Shown: piece by piece, positions 25,361-33,713 of the stretch | Layout: each line of letters begins with the position of its first letter | Numbering within the stretch: position 1 is the stretch's first letter | From: Odoribacter sp. UBA944 | Lineage (GTDB): Bacteria > Bacteroidota > Bacteroidia > Bacteroidales > Marinifilaceae | NCBI GenBank assembly: GCA_002293375.1 | Contig: DBDA01000008.1 | Span: 62,001 to 126,000 of the forward strand | Direction: 5' to 3' | Length of the DNA: 64,000 nucleotides | Program-made: the position numbers and the translations under genes | Notes under the pieces: generated by a model | What the model saw: the letters and a program-made list of their open reading frames with translations, nothing else | What the model was told of the DNA's origin: nothing | Databases searched by the model: none

Positions 25361-27475
25361 ATGCAAACCCATCTTTTGATCTTATCCGGCGCCATGATCA
25401 TAGTAAACGCCTGCACCCCCAAACCGGGAGTAACCTATCCCGAAACCGCAAAAGACAACACCGTAGACACCTATTTCGGTGTAGAGGTTCCTGACCCGTA
25501 CCGCTGGCTGGAAAATGACACCTCGGCGGCAACCGCCGTTTGGGTAGCGGCCCAGAACAGCGTAACGAACGGTTACCTGCAACAGATCCCGTTCCGGGAA
25601 ACGCTGATACGGAAACTGACGGAGTTGGCCGATTACGAAAAATACGGCTCCCCCTTTAAAAAGAACGGACGCTACTATTTCTTTAAAAACAACGGATTGC
25701 AAAACCAGGGTGTACTCTATGTGCAGGATACGCCGGAGGCAGAACCCCGCGTGCTGTTAGACCCTAACACCCTCTCCGAAGACGGCACTGTAGCCCTGAA
25801 CTCCATCTCTTTTTCCAAAGACGGAAAACACCTGGCCTATCTCATCTCCCGGAGCGGTTCCGACTGGCAGGAAGTTTTTGTCCTGGACACGGAAAGCGGC
25901 AAACAGTTGCCGGACCACCTCCGCTGGGTGAAATTTTCGGGTGCCGAGTGGCAGGGGAATGGCTTCTATTACAGCGCATACAATGCTCCGGAAGCGGGAA
26001 AGGAGTTTTCGGACGTCAACGAAAACCACAAGATTTACTACCATACCATGGGCACACCCCAATCGGCCGACCGGCTGGCATACGAGAACCCGGCGTTTCC
26101 GAAACGTTTTTACCTGGCGGGCATCAGTGAAGACCAAAACTACCTTTTTGTTTACGAAGACGGCGGTGGCCGGGGGAACGGGTTGTACATGAAATCGTTG
26201 AAATCGCCTCGCTCCCCCCTTCAGACCCTTGCCGATAACCTGAACAACCAATACGAAGTCGTCGAGGTGTTGGGCGATCGCATTCTCTTTATTACCAATG
26301 ACGGAGCGCCCAAATACCGCTTGATGGAGGCTACTGTTTCCAAGCCCGCTTTTGCAAACTGGAAGGAGTTGGTGCCGGAATCGGATGCCGTGCTTGCTTC
26401 CGCCCAGGTGATCGGGGACAAACTGATCCTGGTATACAACAAAGACGCTTCCGCCCATGCGTATGCTTACAGCCTGAACGGCGAACGGTTGTACGAAATT
26501 GAATTGCCGGCTCCCGGAACCGTTGCGTTCAGCGGGGAAAAGGGCGATTCCGAGGCCTTTTTTGTCTTTACCTCCTTTACCTTCCCTGCCTCCATTTACC
26601 GGTACAATGTGGCGGAAAACAGATCCGAACTGTACCGGGCGCCGAAGGTGTTTTTCAATCCCTCCGATTACCATTCGGAACAGGTGTTCTACACCAGCAA
26701 GGACGGTACGCGGGTGCCGATGTTCCTGACCTATAAAGAAGGGTTGGAACGGAACGGGAACAACCCGGTGCTGTTGTACGGTTACGGCGGCTTTAACATC
26801 AGTCTCAACCCGAACTTCTCCACCATGCGGTTGCCTTTTCTGGAAAGCGGTGGCATCTATGTGCAGACCAACCTGCGGGGAGGTGGTGAATACGGGGAGG
26901 AGTGGCACGTTGCCGGTACCCGGATGCAGAAACAGAACGTATTCGATGATTTTATTGCAGCGGCCGAGTACCTGATCAAAGAAAACTATACCCGTCCCGA
27001 AAAGATCGCCATACAGGGCGGCTCCAACGGTGGCCTCCTGGTCGGCGCTGTAGTTAATCAGCGTCCGGAACTCTTCCGGGTAGCCATTCCGCAGGTCGGC
27101 GTGATGGATATGCTGCGGTACCACAAATTCACCATTGGCTGGAACTGGGCCAGCGATTACGGCACCAGCGAAGAGAGCCCCGAGATGTTCGAATACCTCC
27201 GGGGGTATTCTCCCCTGCACACATTGAAGGCGGGAACCGCCTATCCGGCTGTTTTGATCACCACCGCCGACCACGACGATCGGGTGGTGCCGGCACACTC
27301 ATTTAAGTATGCGGCGACTTTGCAGGCGGCCAACAGAGGGCCGAACCCCACCCTGATCCGCATTGACAGCAAGGCGGGGCACGGGGCCGGAAAACCCATC
27401 GCAAAACAGATCGAAGAACAAGCGGATATCTATGCTTTTATGATGTACAATCTCGGGATGAAGCCGGTGGAGTAA
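25361..27475 (+). CDS. Prolyl oligopeptidase (S9A), lipoprotein
   Basis: A 704-residue serine peptidase that cleaves short peptides after proline. The N-terminus MQTHLLILSGAMIIVNAC looks like a lipoprotein signal, so it is probably periplasmic. The seven-blade propeller begins DTYFGVEVPDPYRWLEND. The alpha/beta-hydrolase part holds the nucleophile in IAIQGGSNGGLLVGA (near base 27020), the Asp in TADHDDRVVPAHS and the His in KAGHGAGKP, so the triad is complete. A TATTTTTG box at 25307-25314 is a plausible promoter. It is a monocistronic unit. Confidence 0.96.
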   Translation: MQTHLLILSGAMIIVNACTPKPGVTYPETAKDNTVDTYFGVEVPDPYRWLENDTSAATAVWVAAQNSVTNGYLQQIPFRETLIRKLTELADYEKYGSPFKKNGRYYFFKNNGLQNQGVLYVQDTPEAEPRVLLDPNTLSEDGTVALNSISFSKDGKHLAYLISRSGSDWQEVFVLDTESGKQLPDHLRWVKFSGAEWQGNGFYYSAYNAPEAGKEFSDVNENHKIYYHTMGTPQSADRLAYENPAFPKRFYLAGISEDQNYLFVYEDGGGRGNGLYMKSLKSPRSPLQTLADNLNNQYEVVEVLGDRILFITNDGAPKYRLMEATVSKPAFANWKELVPESDAVLASAQVIGDKLILVYNKDASAHAYAYSLNGERLYEIELPAPGTVAFSGEKGDSEAFFVFTSFTFPASIYRYNVAENRSELYRAPKVFFNPSDYHSEQVFYTSKDGTRVPMFLTYKEGLERNGNNPVLLYGYGGFNISLNPNFSTMRLPFLESGGIYVQTNLRGGGEYGEEWHVAGTRMQKQNVFDDFIAAAEYLIKENYTRPEKIAIQGGSNGGLLVGAVVNQRPELFRVAIPQVGVMDMLRYHKFTIGWNWASDYGTSEESPEMFEYLRGYSPLHTLKAGTAYPAVLITTADHDDRVVPAHSFKYAATLQAANRGPNPTLIRIDSKAGHGAGKPIAKQIEEQADIYAFMMYNLGMKPVE

Positions 27476-27828
27476 GCCATGGAACCCAATATGCCGACCT
27501 CCTTTCGGATAAAACTCCCCGGCCGCGTATCCCGTCATTTCGGAGATAAAAACTCCCCTCTCCCGATATCTTTCACAGAAGCATAACGGATTTACATCCG
27601 GTTTACGGCCGGTATACACCCGGTCTCCAGCCCTCGTTAGTTAGATACAAAAAAGAATGCGCAGACTATACAGAGGGAAAACAACACGACAACCGGCCCC
27701 CCGGAAAGATGTAGAAAAAAGAGAAAAATACCCGTGTCTGCCCTGTGAAAGGGTACATTACCGTAGTGCGGTAAAAAATATTTTGTACCTTTGCATTCCC
27801 AACAAAGTATAGCAAGAACAAACATTGA
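27476..27828. other. Intergenic region upstream of lepA
   Basis: A gap of 353 bases between the peptidase gene and lepA. The only feature I can support is a TACCTTTG -7 box at 27786-27793, 36 bases before lepA, without a good -33 partner. No tRNA, hairpin with a T-tract, or protein-like frame was found. Confidence 0.5.
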
Positions 27829-29616
27829 ATGAAGAACATACGGAATTTCTGTATCATTGCACATATTGACCACGGGAAGAGCACGCTGGCGGACCGCTTG
27901 CTTGAATACACCGGGACCGTTACCGGAAAGGACCTGCAAGCGCAGGTGCTGGACGACATGGACCTGGAACGGGAGCGCGGCATCACCATAAAAAGCCATG
28001 CCATACAGATGGACTATACTTACCAAGGTGAAAAATACGTCCTCAACCTCATCGATACGCCGGGACACGTCGATTTTTCCTACGAGGTATCCCGGAGCAT
28101 TGCCGCCTGCGAGGGGGCGTTGCTGATTGTGGATTCAACGCAGGGCATACAGGCGCAAACCATCTCCAACCTCTATCTGGCGGTAGACAACAACCTGGAG
28201 ATTATCCCGGTGCTCAACAAAATGGACATGCCCAACGCCATGCCCGAGGAGGTAAAAGACCAGATCGTGGAGCTGATCGGGTGCAAGCGGGAGGAGATTC
28301 TGGAAGCCAGCGGCAAGACCGGTTTGGGTGTAGAGGAGATTTTACACGCCATCGTGGAGCGGGTCCCGCATCCCTCTGGGTTTCCCAACCAACCGTTGCA
28401 GGCCCTGATCTTTGACTCCGAATTTAACTCCTTCCGGGGGATCATCACCTATTGCCGGATCGTAAACGGAAGTCTTAAAACCGGTGACCGGGTTAAATTT
28501 GTCAATACCGGCAAAGAGTACACCGCCGACGAGATCGGAGTGCTGCGCCTGAAGCCGGAGCCCCGCCCCGAGTTGAAAACAGGGGATGTGGGCTACATCA
28601 TATCGGGCATCAAAACCTCTTCCGAGGTAAAAGTGGGGGATACCATTACGCACGTAAACACTCCCTGCGATGTGGCGATCGACGGTTTTGAGGAGGTCAA
28701 GCCAATGGTCTTTGCCGGGATCTACCCGATCGATACGGAAGACTACGAAGACCTGCGGGCCTCCATTGAAAAGTTGCAGTTGAACGACGCCTCCCTGACC
28801 TTTGAGCCCGAATCTTCGGCGGCTTTGGGTTTCGGCTTCCGGTGCGGTTTTCTGGGAATGCTCCACATGGAGATCGTCCAGGAGCGGCTCGACCGGGAGT
28901 TCGACATGAATGTGATCACAACGGTCCCCAATGTGATGTACATCGCCCACACGGCCAAAGGCGACTCTTTCGAGATGCACAACCCGTCGGATATGCCGAC
29001 GGCCAACGCTTTAGACTACATTGAGGAGCCTTTTATCCGGGCGCAGATCATTACGCCGACCGAGTACATCGGCAACATTATGACCCTGTGCCTGGGGAAG
29101 CGGGGCATCCTGATCAGCCAGCAGTACCACACCGGCAACCGCATCGAAATCACCTTTGAGATGCCGCTGGGAGAGATTGTTTTTGATTTCTACGACAAGT
29201 TGAAGAGTATTACCAAAGGGTATGCTTCGTTTGACTACTACCAGATCGGGTACCGCCGGGCCAACCTGGTGAAGTTGGATATTCTCCTGAACGGCGAATC
29301 GGTGGACGCCCTCTCGGCGTTGATCCACTTTGACAACGCCTATTCGTTCGGGCGCCGGATCTGCGAAAAACTGAAGGAGTTGATCCCCCGCCAGCAATTT
29401 GACATTGCGGTGCAGGCAGCCATCGGCGCCAAGGTCATCGCCCGGGAAACCATCAAGGCAGTTCGGAAGGATGTGACGGCAAAGTGTTACGGGGGGGACA
29501 TCTCCCGGAAACGGAAGTTGTTGGAGAAACAGAAAAAAGGGAAAAAGCGGATGAAGCAGATCGGGAATGTGGAGGTGCCGCAGAAAGCCTTTCTCGCCGT
29601 CCTGAAACTGGATTAA
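27829..29616 (+). CDS. lepA: Elongation factor 4 (LepA), ribosomal back-translocase GTPase
   Basis: A 595-residue translational GTPase acting on stalled or initiating ribosomes. G motifs: [15 protein letters not shown] (G1), [13 protein letters not shown] (G2), [12 protein letters not shown] (G3), NKMDMPNA (G4). The domain III/V segments [20 protein letters not shown] and [15 protein letters not shown] are typical, and the LepA-specific C-terminal domain ends [20 protein letters not shown]. The length matches the family (about 595-600). It is single, with a palindromic element and a terminator downstream. Confidence 0.98.
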   Translation: MKNIRNFCIIAHIDHGKSTLADRLLEYTGTVTGKDLQAQVLDDMDLERERGITIKSHAIQMDYTYQGEKYVLNLIDTPGHVDFSYEVSRSIAACEGALLIVDSTQGIQAQTISNLYLAVDNNLEIIPVLNKMDMPNAMPEEVKDQIVELIGCKREEILEASGKTGLGVEEILHAIVERVPHPSGFPNQPLQALIFDSEFNSFRGIITYCRIVNGSLKTGDRVKFVNTGKEYTADEIGVLRLKPEPRPELKTGDVGYIISGIKTSSEVKVGDTITHVNTPCDVAIDGFEEVKPMVFAGIYPIDTEDYEDLRASIEKLQLNDASLTFEPESSAALGFGFRCGFLGMLHMEIVQERLDREFDMNVITTVPNVMYIAHTAKGDSFEMHNPSDMPTANALDYIEEPFIRAQIITPTEYIGNIMTLCLGKRGILISQQYHTGNRIEITFEMPLGEIVFDFYDKLKSITKGYASFDYYQIGYRRANLVKLDILLNGESVDALSALIHFDNAYSFGRRICEKLKELIPRQQFDIAVQAAIGAKVIARETIKAVRKDVTAKCYGGDISRKRKLLEKQKKGKKRMKQIGNVEVPQKAFLAVLKLD

Positions 29617-29617
29617 T

Positions 29618-29747
29618 AAGAAGATGTCCCCAAAGCACTCATCTGCTTCATTGCTTGATTTATCAGTCGTCGGTCACATACGTTAGTATGCTCCCGTCCG
29701 CCTGAAAATCAGCAGCTTCGCAGCTAAGCACTTTTGGAACACTTCTT
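29618..29747. repeat. 130-base imperfect palindromic element
   Basis: The left arm (29618-29666, starting AAGAAGATGTCCCC) and the reverse complement of the right arm (29702-29747, starting AAGAAGTGTTCC) align over nearly their whole length with small gaps. Shared blocks include AAGAAG, TGTYCCMAAAG, CTGC and TGATTT. The centre carries CATACGTTAGTATG. It lies directly after the lepA stop codon. A sequence resembling the left arm recurs at 54987-55034 after recO. It looks like a miniature or extragenic palindromic repeat; no transposase is nearby. Confidence 0.6.
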
Positions 29748-29756
29748 GGGAATACG

Positions 29757-29800
29757 AAAAGAGGCTGTCTAATATCACTTTTTAGACAGCCTCTTTTTTT
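29757..29800. terminator. Bidirectional Rho-independent terminator between lepA and trpB2
   Basis: AAAAGAGGCTGTCTAA and TTTAGACAGCCTCTTTT form a ~15-bp stem with an 8-base loop, A-rich before and T-rich after. It can end transcription of both convergent genes. Confidence 0.9.
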
Positions 29801-29810
29801 TCAAAAGGCT

Positions 29811-31175
29811 TCAGACCAGGGGCGCCAATTCGCGTACGCTCTCCCGGATCACTTCGTCCGGCAATTGGTAATTGATCAGGTTGCCCGCCAGGTATTGGTC
29901 GTAGGCCGCCATGTCGATCAGGCCGTGTCCGGAAAGGTTGAACAGGATGGTCTGCTGTTTTCCCGCTTCTTTGGCCGCCAGGGCTTCCCGGACGACGGAG
30001 GCGATGGCGTGGCACGACTCCGGGGCCGGAACGATTCCTTCTGTCCGGGCGAACAGGGTTCCCGCTTCAAAGGATTCCAATTGGGGAATGTCCACCGCCT
30101 CTATGTAACCGTCTTTTTTCAGTTGGCTGATGACGCTTCCCGCCCCGTGGTACCGGAGCCCTCCCGCATGGATGTTGGCCGGCGTGAAGTTATGCCCCAG
30201 CGTGAACATGGGCAGGAGCGGCGTGTACCCGGCTTCGTTCCCGAAGTCGTATTGGAACACCCCGCGGGTCAGTTTGGGGCAGGAGGCGGGTTCCGCTGCA
30301 ATGTAGCGTGTTCTCTTCCCCTCCCGGAGGGTGTGGCGCATAAAGGGGAAGGAGATGCCTCCGAAGTTGGAGCCGCCTCCGAAGCAACCGATGACGGTGT
30401 TTGGATACTCCCCGGCCATCTCCATCTGTTTCTCCGCTTCCAGGCCGATAATGGTCTGGTGCAGGACCACGTGGTTCAGTACGCTTCCGAGGGTGTATTT
30501 GCAGTTGGGAGTTTGCAATGCCAACTCAATCGCTTCGGAGATGGCCGTCCCCAGGCTGCCTTGGTAATTGGGGTGTTCGGTCAGGATTCTCCGGCCCGCT
30601 TTGGTGGACATGCTGGGGGAGGCGATGACCTGGGCGCCGAAAGTCTGCATGATGGAGCGGCGGTACGGTTTCTGTTCGTAACTGATCCGGACCATGTATA
30701 CGGCCAATTCCAGCCCGAAAGCCCGGGCGGCGTAAGAGAGCGCCGCTCCCCATTGTCCCGCTCCCGTTTCGGTGGTGATATTGGTTACCCCCTCTTTTTT
30801 ACAGTAGTAAGCCTGCGCCAGTGCGGAGTTGAGTTTGTGGGAGCCGATGGGGCTGACGCTCTCGTTTTTGAAGTAGATGTGCGCCGGTGTGTCCAATGCT
30901 TTTTCCAGGCCATACGCCCGGACCAGCGGCGTGGAACGGTAGTTCCGGTATTGATCCCGCACCTCTTCCGGGATCTCGATCCAACGGTCGGTAGTGTTCA
31001 GCTCCTGCCTGCTTGCTTCTTGGGAGAAGATTGGAAAAAGTTCCTCCGCACACATCGGTTTCTGTGTTCCCGGGTGGAGCAGGGGAAGCGGTTTGTTCGG
31101 CATGTCCGGCACAATGTTGTACCACGCTTTCGGAATTTCGTTTTCCGGTAGAATAAATCGTTTTGTGTTCATCAT
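29811..31175 (-). CDS. trpB2: Tryptophan synthase beta-like PLP enzyme (TrpB2 type)
   Basis: A 454-residue PLP enzyme joining indole and serine (or O-phosphoserine) to tryptophan. The length and the segments TTDRWIEIPEEVRDQYRNYR and STPLVRAYGLEKALDTP mark the stand-alone TrpB2 group rather than TrpB1. The PLP lysine is in GSHKLNSALA. ETGAGQWGAALSYAA is the substrate Glu loop, and GCFGGGSNFGG binds the phosphate. There is no trpA or other trp gene beside it. Its transcript starts beyond a Trp-rich leader peptide and attenuator (31205-31310), tying it to tryptophan supply. The start is the first of two adjacent ATGs. Confidence 0.94.
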   Translation of the reverse strand: MMNTKRFILPENEIPKAWYNIVPDMPNKPLPLLHPGTQKPMCAEELFPIFSQEASRQELNTTDRWIEIPEEVRDQYRNYRSTPLVRAYGLEKALDTPAHIYFKNESVSPIGSHKLNSALAQAYYCKKEGVTNITTETGAGQWGAALSYAARAFGLELAVYMVRISYEQKPYRRSIMQTFGAQVIASPSMSTKAGRRILTEHPNYQGSLGTAISEAIELALQTPNCKYTLGSVLNHVVLHQTIIGLEAEKQMEMAGEYPNTVIGCFGGGSNFGGISFPFMRHTLREGKRTRYIAAEPASCPKLTRGVFQYDFGNEAGYTPLLPMFTLGHNFTPANIHAGGLRYHGAGSVISQLKKDGYIEAVDIPQLESFEAGTLFARTEGIVPAPESCHAIASVVREALAAKEAGKQQTILFNLSGHGLIDMAAYDQYLAGNLINYQLPDEVIRESVRELAPLV

Positions 31176-31204
31176 GACAGGTATTTGGTGTGTGAAAAAT
31201 CGGG

Positions 31205-31241
31205 GAAATAAAAAACCGCAGGCGGATTGCCTGCGGTTTTT
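31205..31241 (-). terminator. Attenuator terminator hairpin ahead of trpB2
   Basis: On the minus strand a 13-bp stem (AAAAACCGCAGGC with GCCTGCGGTTTTT) around the 5-base loop AATCC is followed by more T and ATTT. It lies between the trpB2 start (31175) and the leader peptide stop (31268), so it acts before the gene. A leader segment (31274-31285, read on the minus strand) can instead pair with the loop and 3' arm over 12 bp with one 3-base bulge, which would prevent termination. Confidence 0.85.
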
Positions 31242-31265
31242 GCCATATCGGATTATACTATACAG

Positions 31266-31310
31266 CTACGCCCATCCACCGGTTTCATCCTGTGAATTGC
31301 GCCACCACAT
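31266..31310 (-). CDS. trpL: Tryptophan leader peptide (14 residues, 3 Trp)
   Basis: ATG at 31310 opens the frame M-W-W-R-N-S-Q-D-E-T-G-G-W-A, closed by TAG at 31266-31268. Three Trp codons in 14, two adjacent near the start, is far above chance. A strong Rho-independent hairpin follows 24 bases later, before trpB2. The segment that forms the antiterminator (codons 9-13) lies beyond a ribosome stalled at codons 2-3 but is covered by one that reaches the stop codon. This is the classical attenuation layout. An A/G-rich stretch (AAGAG) precedes the ATG; no clear promoter was found upstream. Confidence 0.82.
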   Translation of the reverse strand: MWWRNSQDETGGWA

Positions 31311-31429
31311 ATTTACAAGTACTCTTGCCACTCTCTTTTGCGTTATGTTCGGAGACAAAGAAAAAGATCTTAAAAATCAAAGGAGAGTGTAAATTTTGTA
31401 ACTTGCGGATTGTTTAATACCTGTTAGAG

Positions 31430-32734
31430 ATGAGGAGAGCGATTATAAATGCTGTTGTCCTGACGATGAACGATCGGATGGATTGCCTTGAAAAGGGATA
31501 TGTGCGGATCCGGGACGGAGCGATCACGGAGGTTGCTTCGATGGAGGGGTGGGTGCCGGACGGAGAGGAGGAGTGCACGGACGCGGCGGGTATGTGGATA
31601 CTGCCGGGATTTGTCAATACCCATACCCACACACCGATGACCCTGTTGCGGGGGTATGCGGACGACCTGCCGTTGCACACCTGGTTGACGGAACATATTT
31701 TTCCGGCGGAAGCACGGGTAATGACTCCGGAACACGTACGTTTAGCCGCCCGGTTGGCGTTTGCCGAGATGATCCGGACAGGAACGACCTGTTTCAACGA
31801 CATGTACTTTTTCAGTCAACTTATTGCGGAGGAGGCGAAAAAGGCGGGGCTCCGGGCGGTGTTGAACGATTCGCTAATCGATTTTCCGACGCCCGCTTTC
31901 CGCACCGTGGACGAAGGGCTTGCTTTGGCGGAGGAGTTGATTCAGGCCTGGGCCGGGGATCCGCTTATACACCCTTCTGTGTGCGCCCATTCGCCCTATA
32001 CGTGTTCCAAAGAAACATTGCTGAAAGCCAAACGGTTGGCAGACCGGTACGGAACCCTGCTCCAGATCCACCTGTCGGAGACCCGGCAGGAGGTGGAGAC
32101 GGTGAAAAAGCAGACAGGGCTTTCGCCGGGAGAATACCTGCACCGCATCGGTTTGTTGGACAGCCGCCTGATCGCCGCCCACGGGGTGTGGCTGACACCT
32201 GCAGAGGTGCAGCTTTTTGCTGACAACGGGGCGGCAATCGGGCATTGCCCGAAGAGCAACCTAAAGCTGGCCAGCGGCATAGCCGATACTGCTTCCTGGT
32301 TAGAGGCCGGCGTGACAGTGGGGCTGGGTACGGACGGAACGGCCAGCAACAATACTTTGGACATGGTGGAAGAGATGCGTTTTGCGGCGCTGTTGCCCAA
32401 AGGGGCCCGCTACAATCCGGTGGCTGTGTCGGCCGGGAATGCCTTGCGGATGGCTACCATCGAAGGTGCCCGCGCCCTTGGTTTGGGCGACCGGACCGGC
32501 TCATTGGAGCCCGGTAAAAGGGCAGACCTGTTGCTGGTCCGCTCCGAAACAGTGAACATGCAGCCGGTGTATGATCACTACTCGGCCATCGTATACGCTA
32601 TGAACAGCGGGAACATCATCGCCTCAATGGCAGAAGGGGAGTGGCTGATGCGCAACCGGAAACCGGTGCGGGTGGACGAAGAGGAGGCCCTGCAGGAAGT
32701 GATGGAGCGTTTCGGAGTAAAAGCCGGAATCTAA
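31430..32734 (+). CDS. Amidohydrolase, probable MTA/SAH deaminase
   Basis: A 434-residue metal-dependent amidohydrolase of the MtaD/SsnA/TrzN group. Probable substrates are 5'-methylthioadenosine and S-adenosylhomocysteine, which are deaminated. Metal and catalytic motifs are in order: FVNTHTHTPMTLLRGYADDL (HxH), HLSETRQEVE (His and Glu), AAHGVWLT (His), and LGTDGTASNNTLDM (Asp). The protein is cytosolic. It sits directly upstream of agmatinase and the DHS-like gene, so disposal of by-products of polyamine or SAM metabolism is a reasonable context, but the substrate is inferred from family only. It is divergent from trpB2. Confidence 0.85.
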   Translation: MRRAIINAVVLTMNDRMDCLEKGYVRIRDGAITEVASMEGWVPDGEEECTDAAGMWILPGFVNTHTHTPMTLLRGYADDLPLHTWLTEHIFPAEARVMTPEHVRLAARLAFAEMIRTGTTCFNDMYFFSQLIAEEAKKAGLRAVLNDSLIDFPTPAFRTVDEGLALAEELIQAWAGDPLIHPSVCAHSPYTCSKETLLKAKRLADRYGTLLQIHLSETRQEVETVKKQTGLSPGEYLHRIGLLDSRLIAAHGVWLTPAEVQLFADNGAAIGHCPKSNLKLASGIADTASWLEAGVTVGLGTDGTASNNTLDMVEEMRFAALLPKGARYNPVAVSAGNALRMATIEGARALGLGDRTGSLEPGKRADLLLVRSETVNMQPVYDHYSAIVYAMNSGNIIASMAEGEWLMRNRKPVRVDEEEALQEVMERFGVKAGI

Positions 32735-32839
32735 GAGTCCGTTATAAATCCGTTACAATTGCATACACAATCCGATTAATTGCCTATTTTTGTGCGGTTC
32801 CGGAAAGTTGATTTTCAATGCATATTAATCGATCGAATT

Positions 32840-33691
32840 ATGGAGTGGAGTTACGGAGGATTTGAAGAGGAGTATACCGGTTACGGGAATGCCCGGATTG
32901 CCGTTTTGCCCGTTCCCTACGACGGGACCAGCACTTGGATCAAAGGGGCGGACAGGGGGCCGCAGGCGATCATCGAGGCATCTGTAAACATGGAGTTTTA
33001 CGACATCGAGACCGATACGGAGGTTTACAAAAGGGGGATAGCGACGCTGGACCCTGTCCTGGAAAAAGATTCTCCCGAAGCCCTCTCCGATGAGGTGGAA
33101 ATACGGGTGGACGCCTTGCTGAACGACGGAAAATTTCCCGTCCTGATTGGGGGGGAACACTCTGTCAGTATCGGGGCGTTCCGGGCGTTTGCCAAACACT
33201 GTGGGGAGTTTTCCATTTTGCAGTTGGACGCCCATTCCGACATGCGGGACACTTACGAGGGGTCCGATCACAACCACGCCTGTGTCATGGCCCGCGCCAG
33301 GGAGTTGGCCCCGGTGGTGCAGGTCGGGATCCGCAGTTCCGATTCGGCAGAGAAACACAATATCGATCCGGAACGTATATTTTACGCCCACGAGATCCAG
33401 GAATCGTCCGATTGGATGTATAATGTCTCTCTGAAATTAAAAGACAACGTATATATCACCATCGACCTGGATGTATTTGATCCCGCTTATATGCCGTCTA
33501 CCGGAACACCCGAGCCGGACGGTCTCCGTTACCGGGAGGTGATCAACTTGTTGAAACTGATCAACGAGCGGCACAACATCATTGGTTTCGACGTGGTGGA
33601 GCTCTGTCCCAATCCGGACAACAAGGCCCCGGACTTTCTGGCTTCCAAGCTGATCTACCAGATCCTCAGCATGCGTTTCCAGAACGAATAG
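32840..33691 (+). CDS. speB: Agmatinase (ureohydrolase family)
   Basis: Hydrolyses agmatine to putrescine and urea with two Mn ions. The 283-residue protein has the ureohydrolase metal motifs GGEHSVSIG, LDAHSDMRD (DAHxD) and TIDLDVFDPA (DxDxxDP). The start MEWSYGGFEEEYTGYGNA is chosen because upstream in-frame codons overlap a TATTTTTG promoter box (32785-32792). It is followed 22 bases later by the DHS-like gene. Together with speA at 43804-45702 it completes arginine to putrescine. Substrate choice (agmatine rather than arginine or guanidinobutyrate) is from context. Confidence 0.9.
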   Translation: MEWSYGGFEEEYTGYGNARIAVLPVPYDGTSTWIKGADRGPQAIIEASVNMEFYDIETDTEVYKRGIATLDPVLEKDSPEALSDEVEIRVDALLNDGKFPVLIGGEHSVSIGAFRAFAKHCGEFSILQLDAHSDMRDTYEGSDHNHACVMARARELAPVVQVGIRSSDSAEKHNIDPERIFYAHEIQESSDWMYNVSLKLKDNVYITIDLDVFDPAYMPSTGTPEPDGLRYREVINLLKLINERHNIIGFDVVELCPNPDNKAPDFLASKLIYQILSMRFQNE

Positions 33692-33713
33692 ATATTGAAC
33701 AACAAACAGTAAT

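Noticed and set aside
25757..27298. 513-codon open frame opposite the prolyl oligopeptidase gene
   Set aside because: Antisense artefact of a GC-biased coding strand; no protein features.
27476..27828. Possible small RNA or terminator in the gap upstream of lepA
   Set aside because: Short CCGG repeats pair poorly and lack a T-tract; nothing beyond a -7 box is supported.
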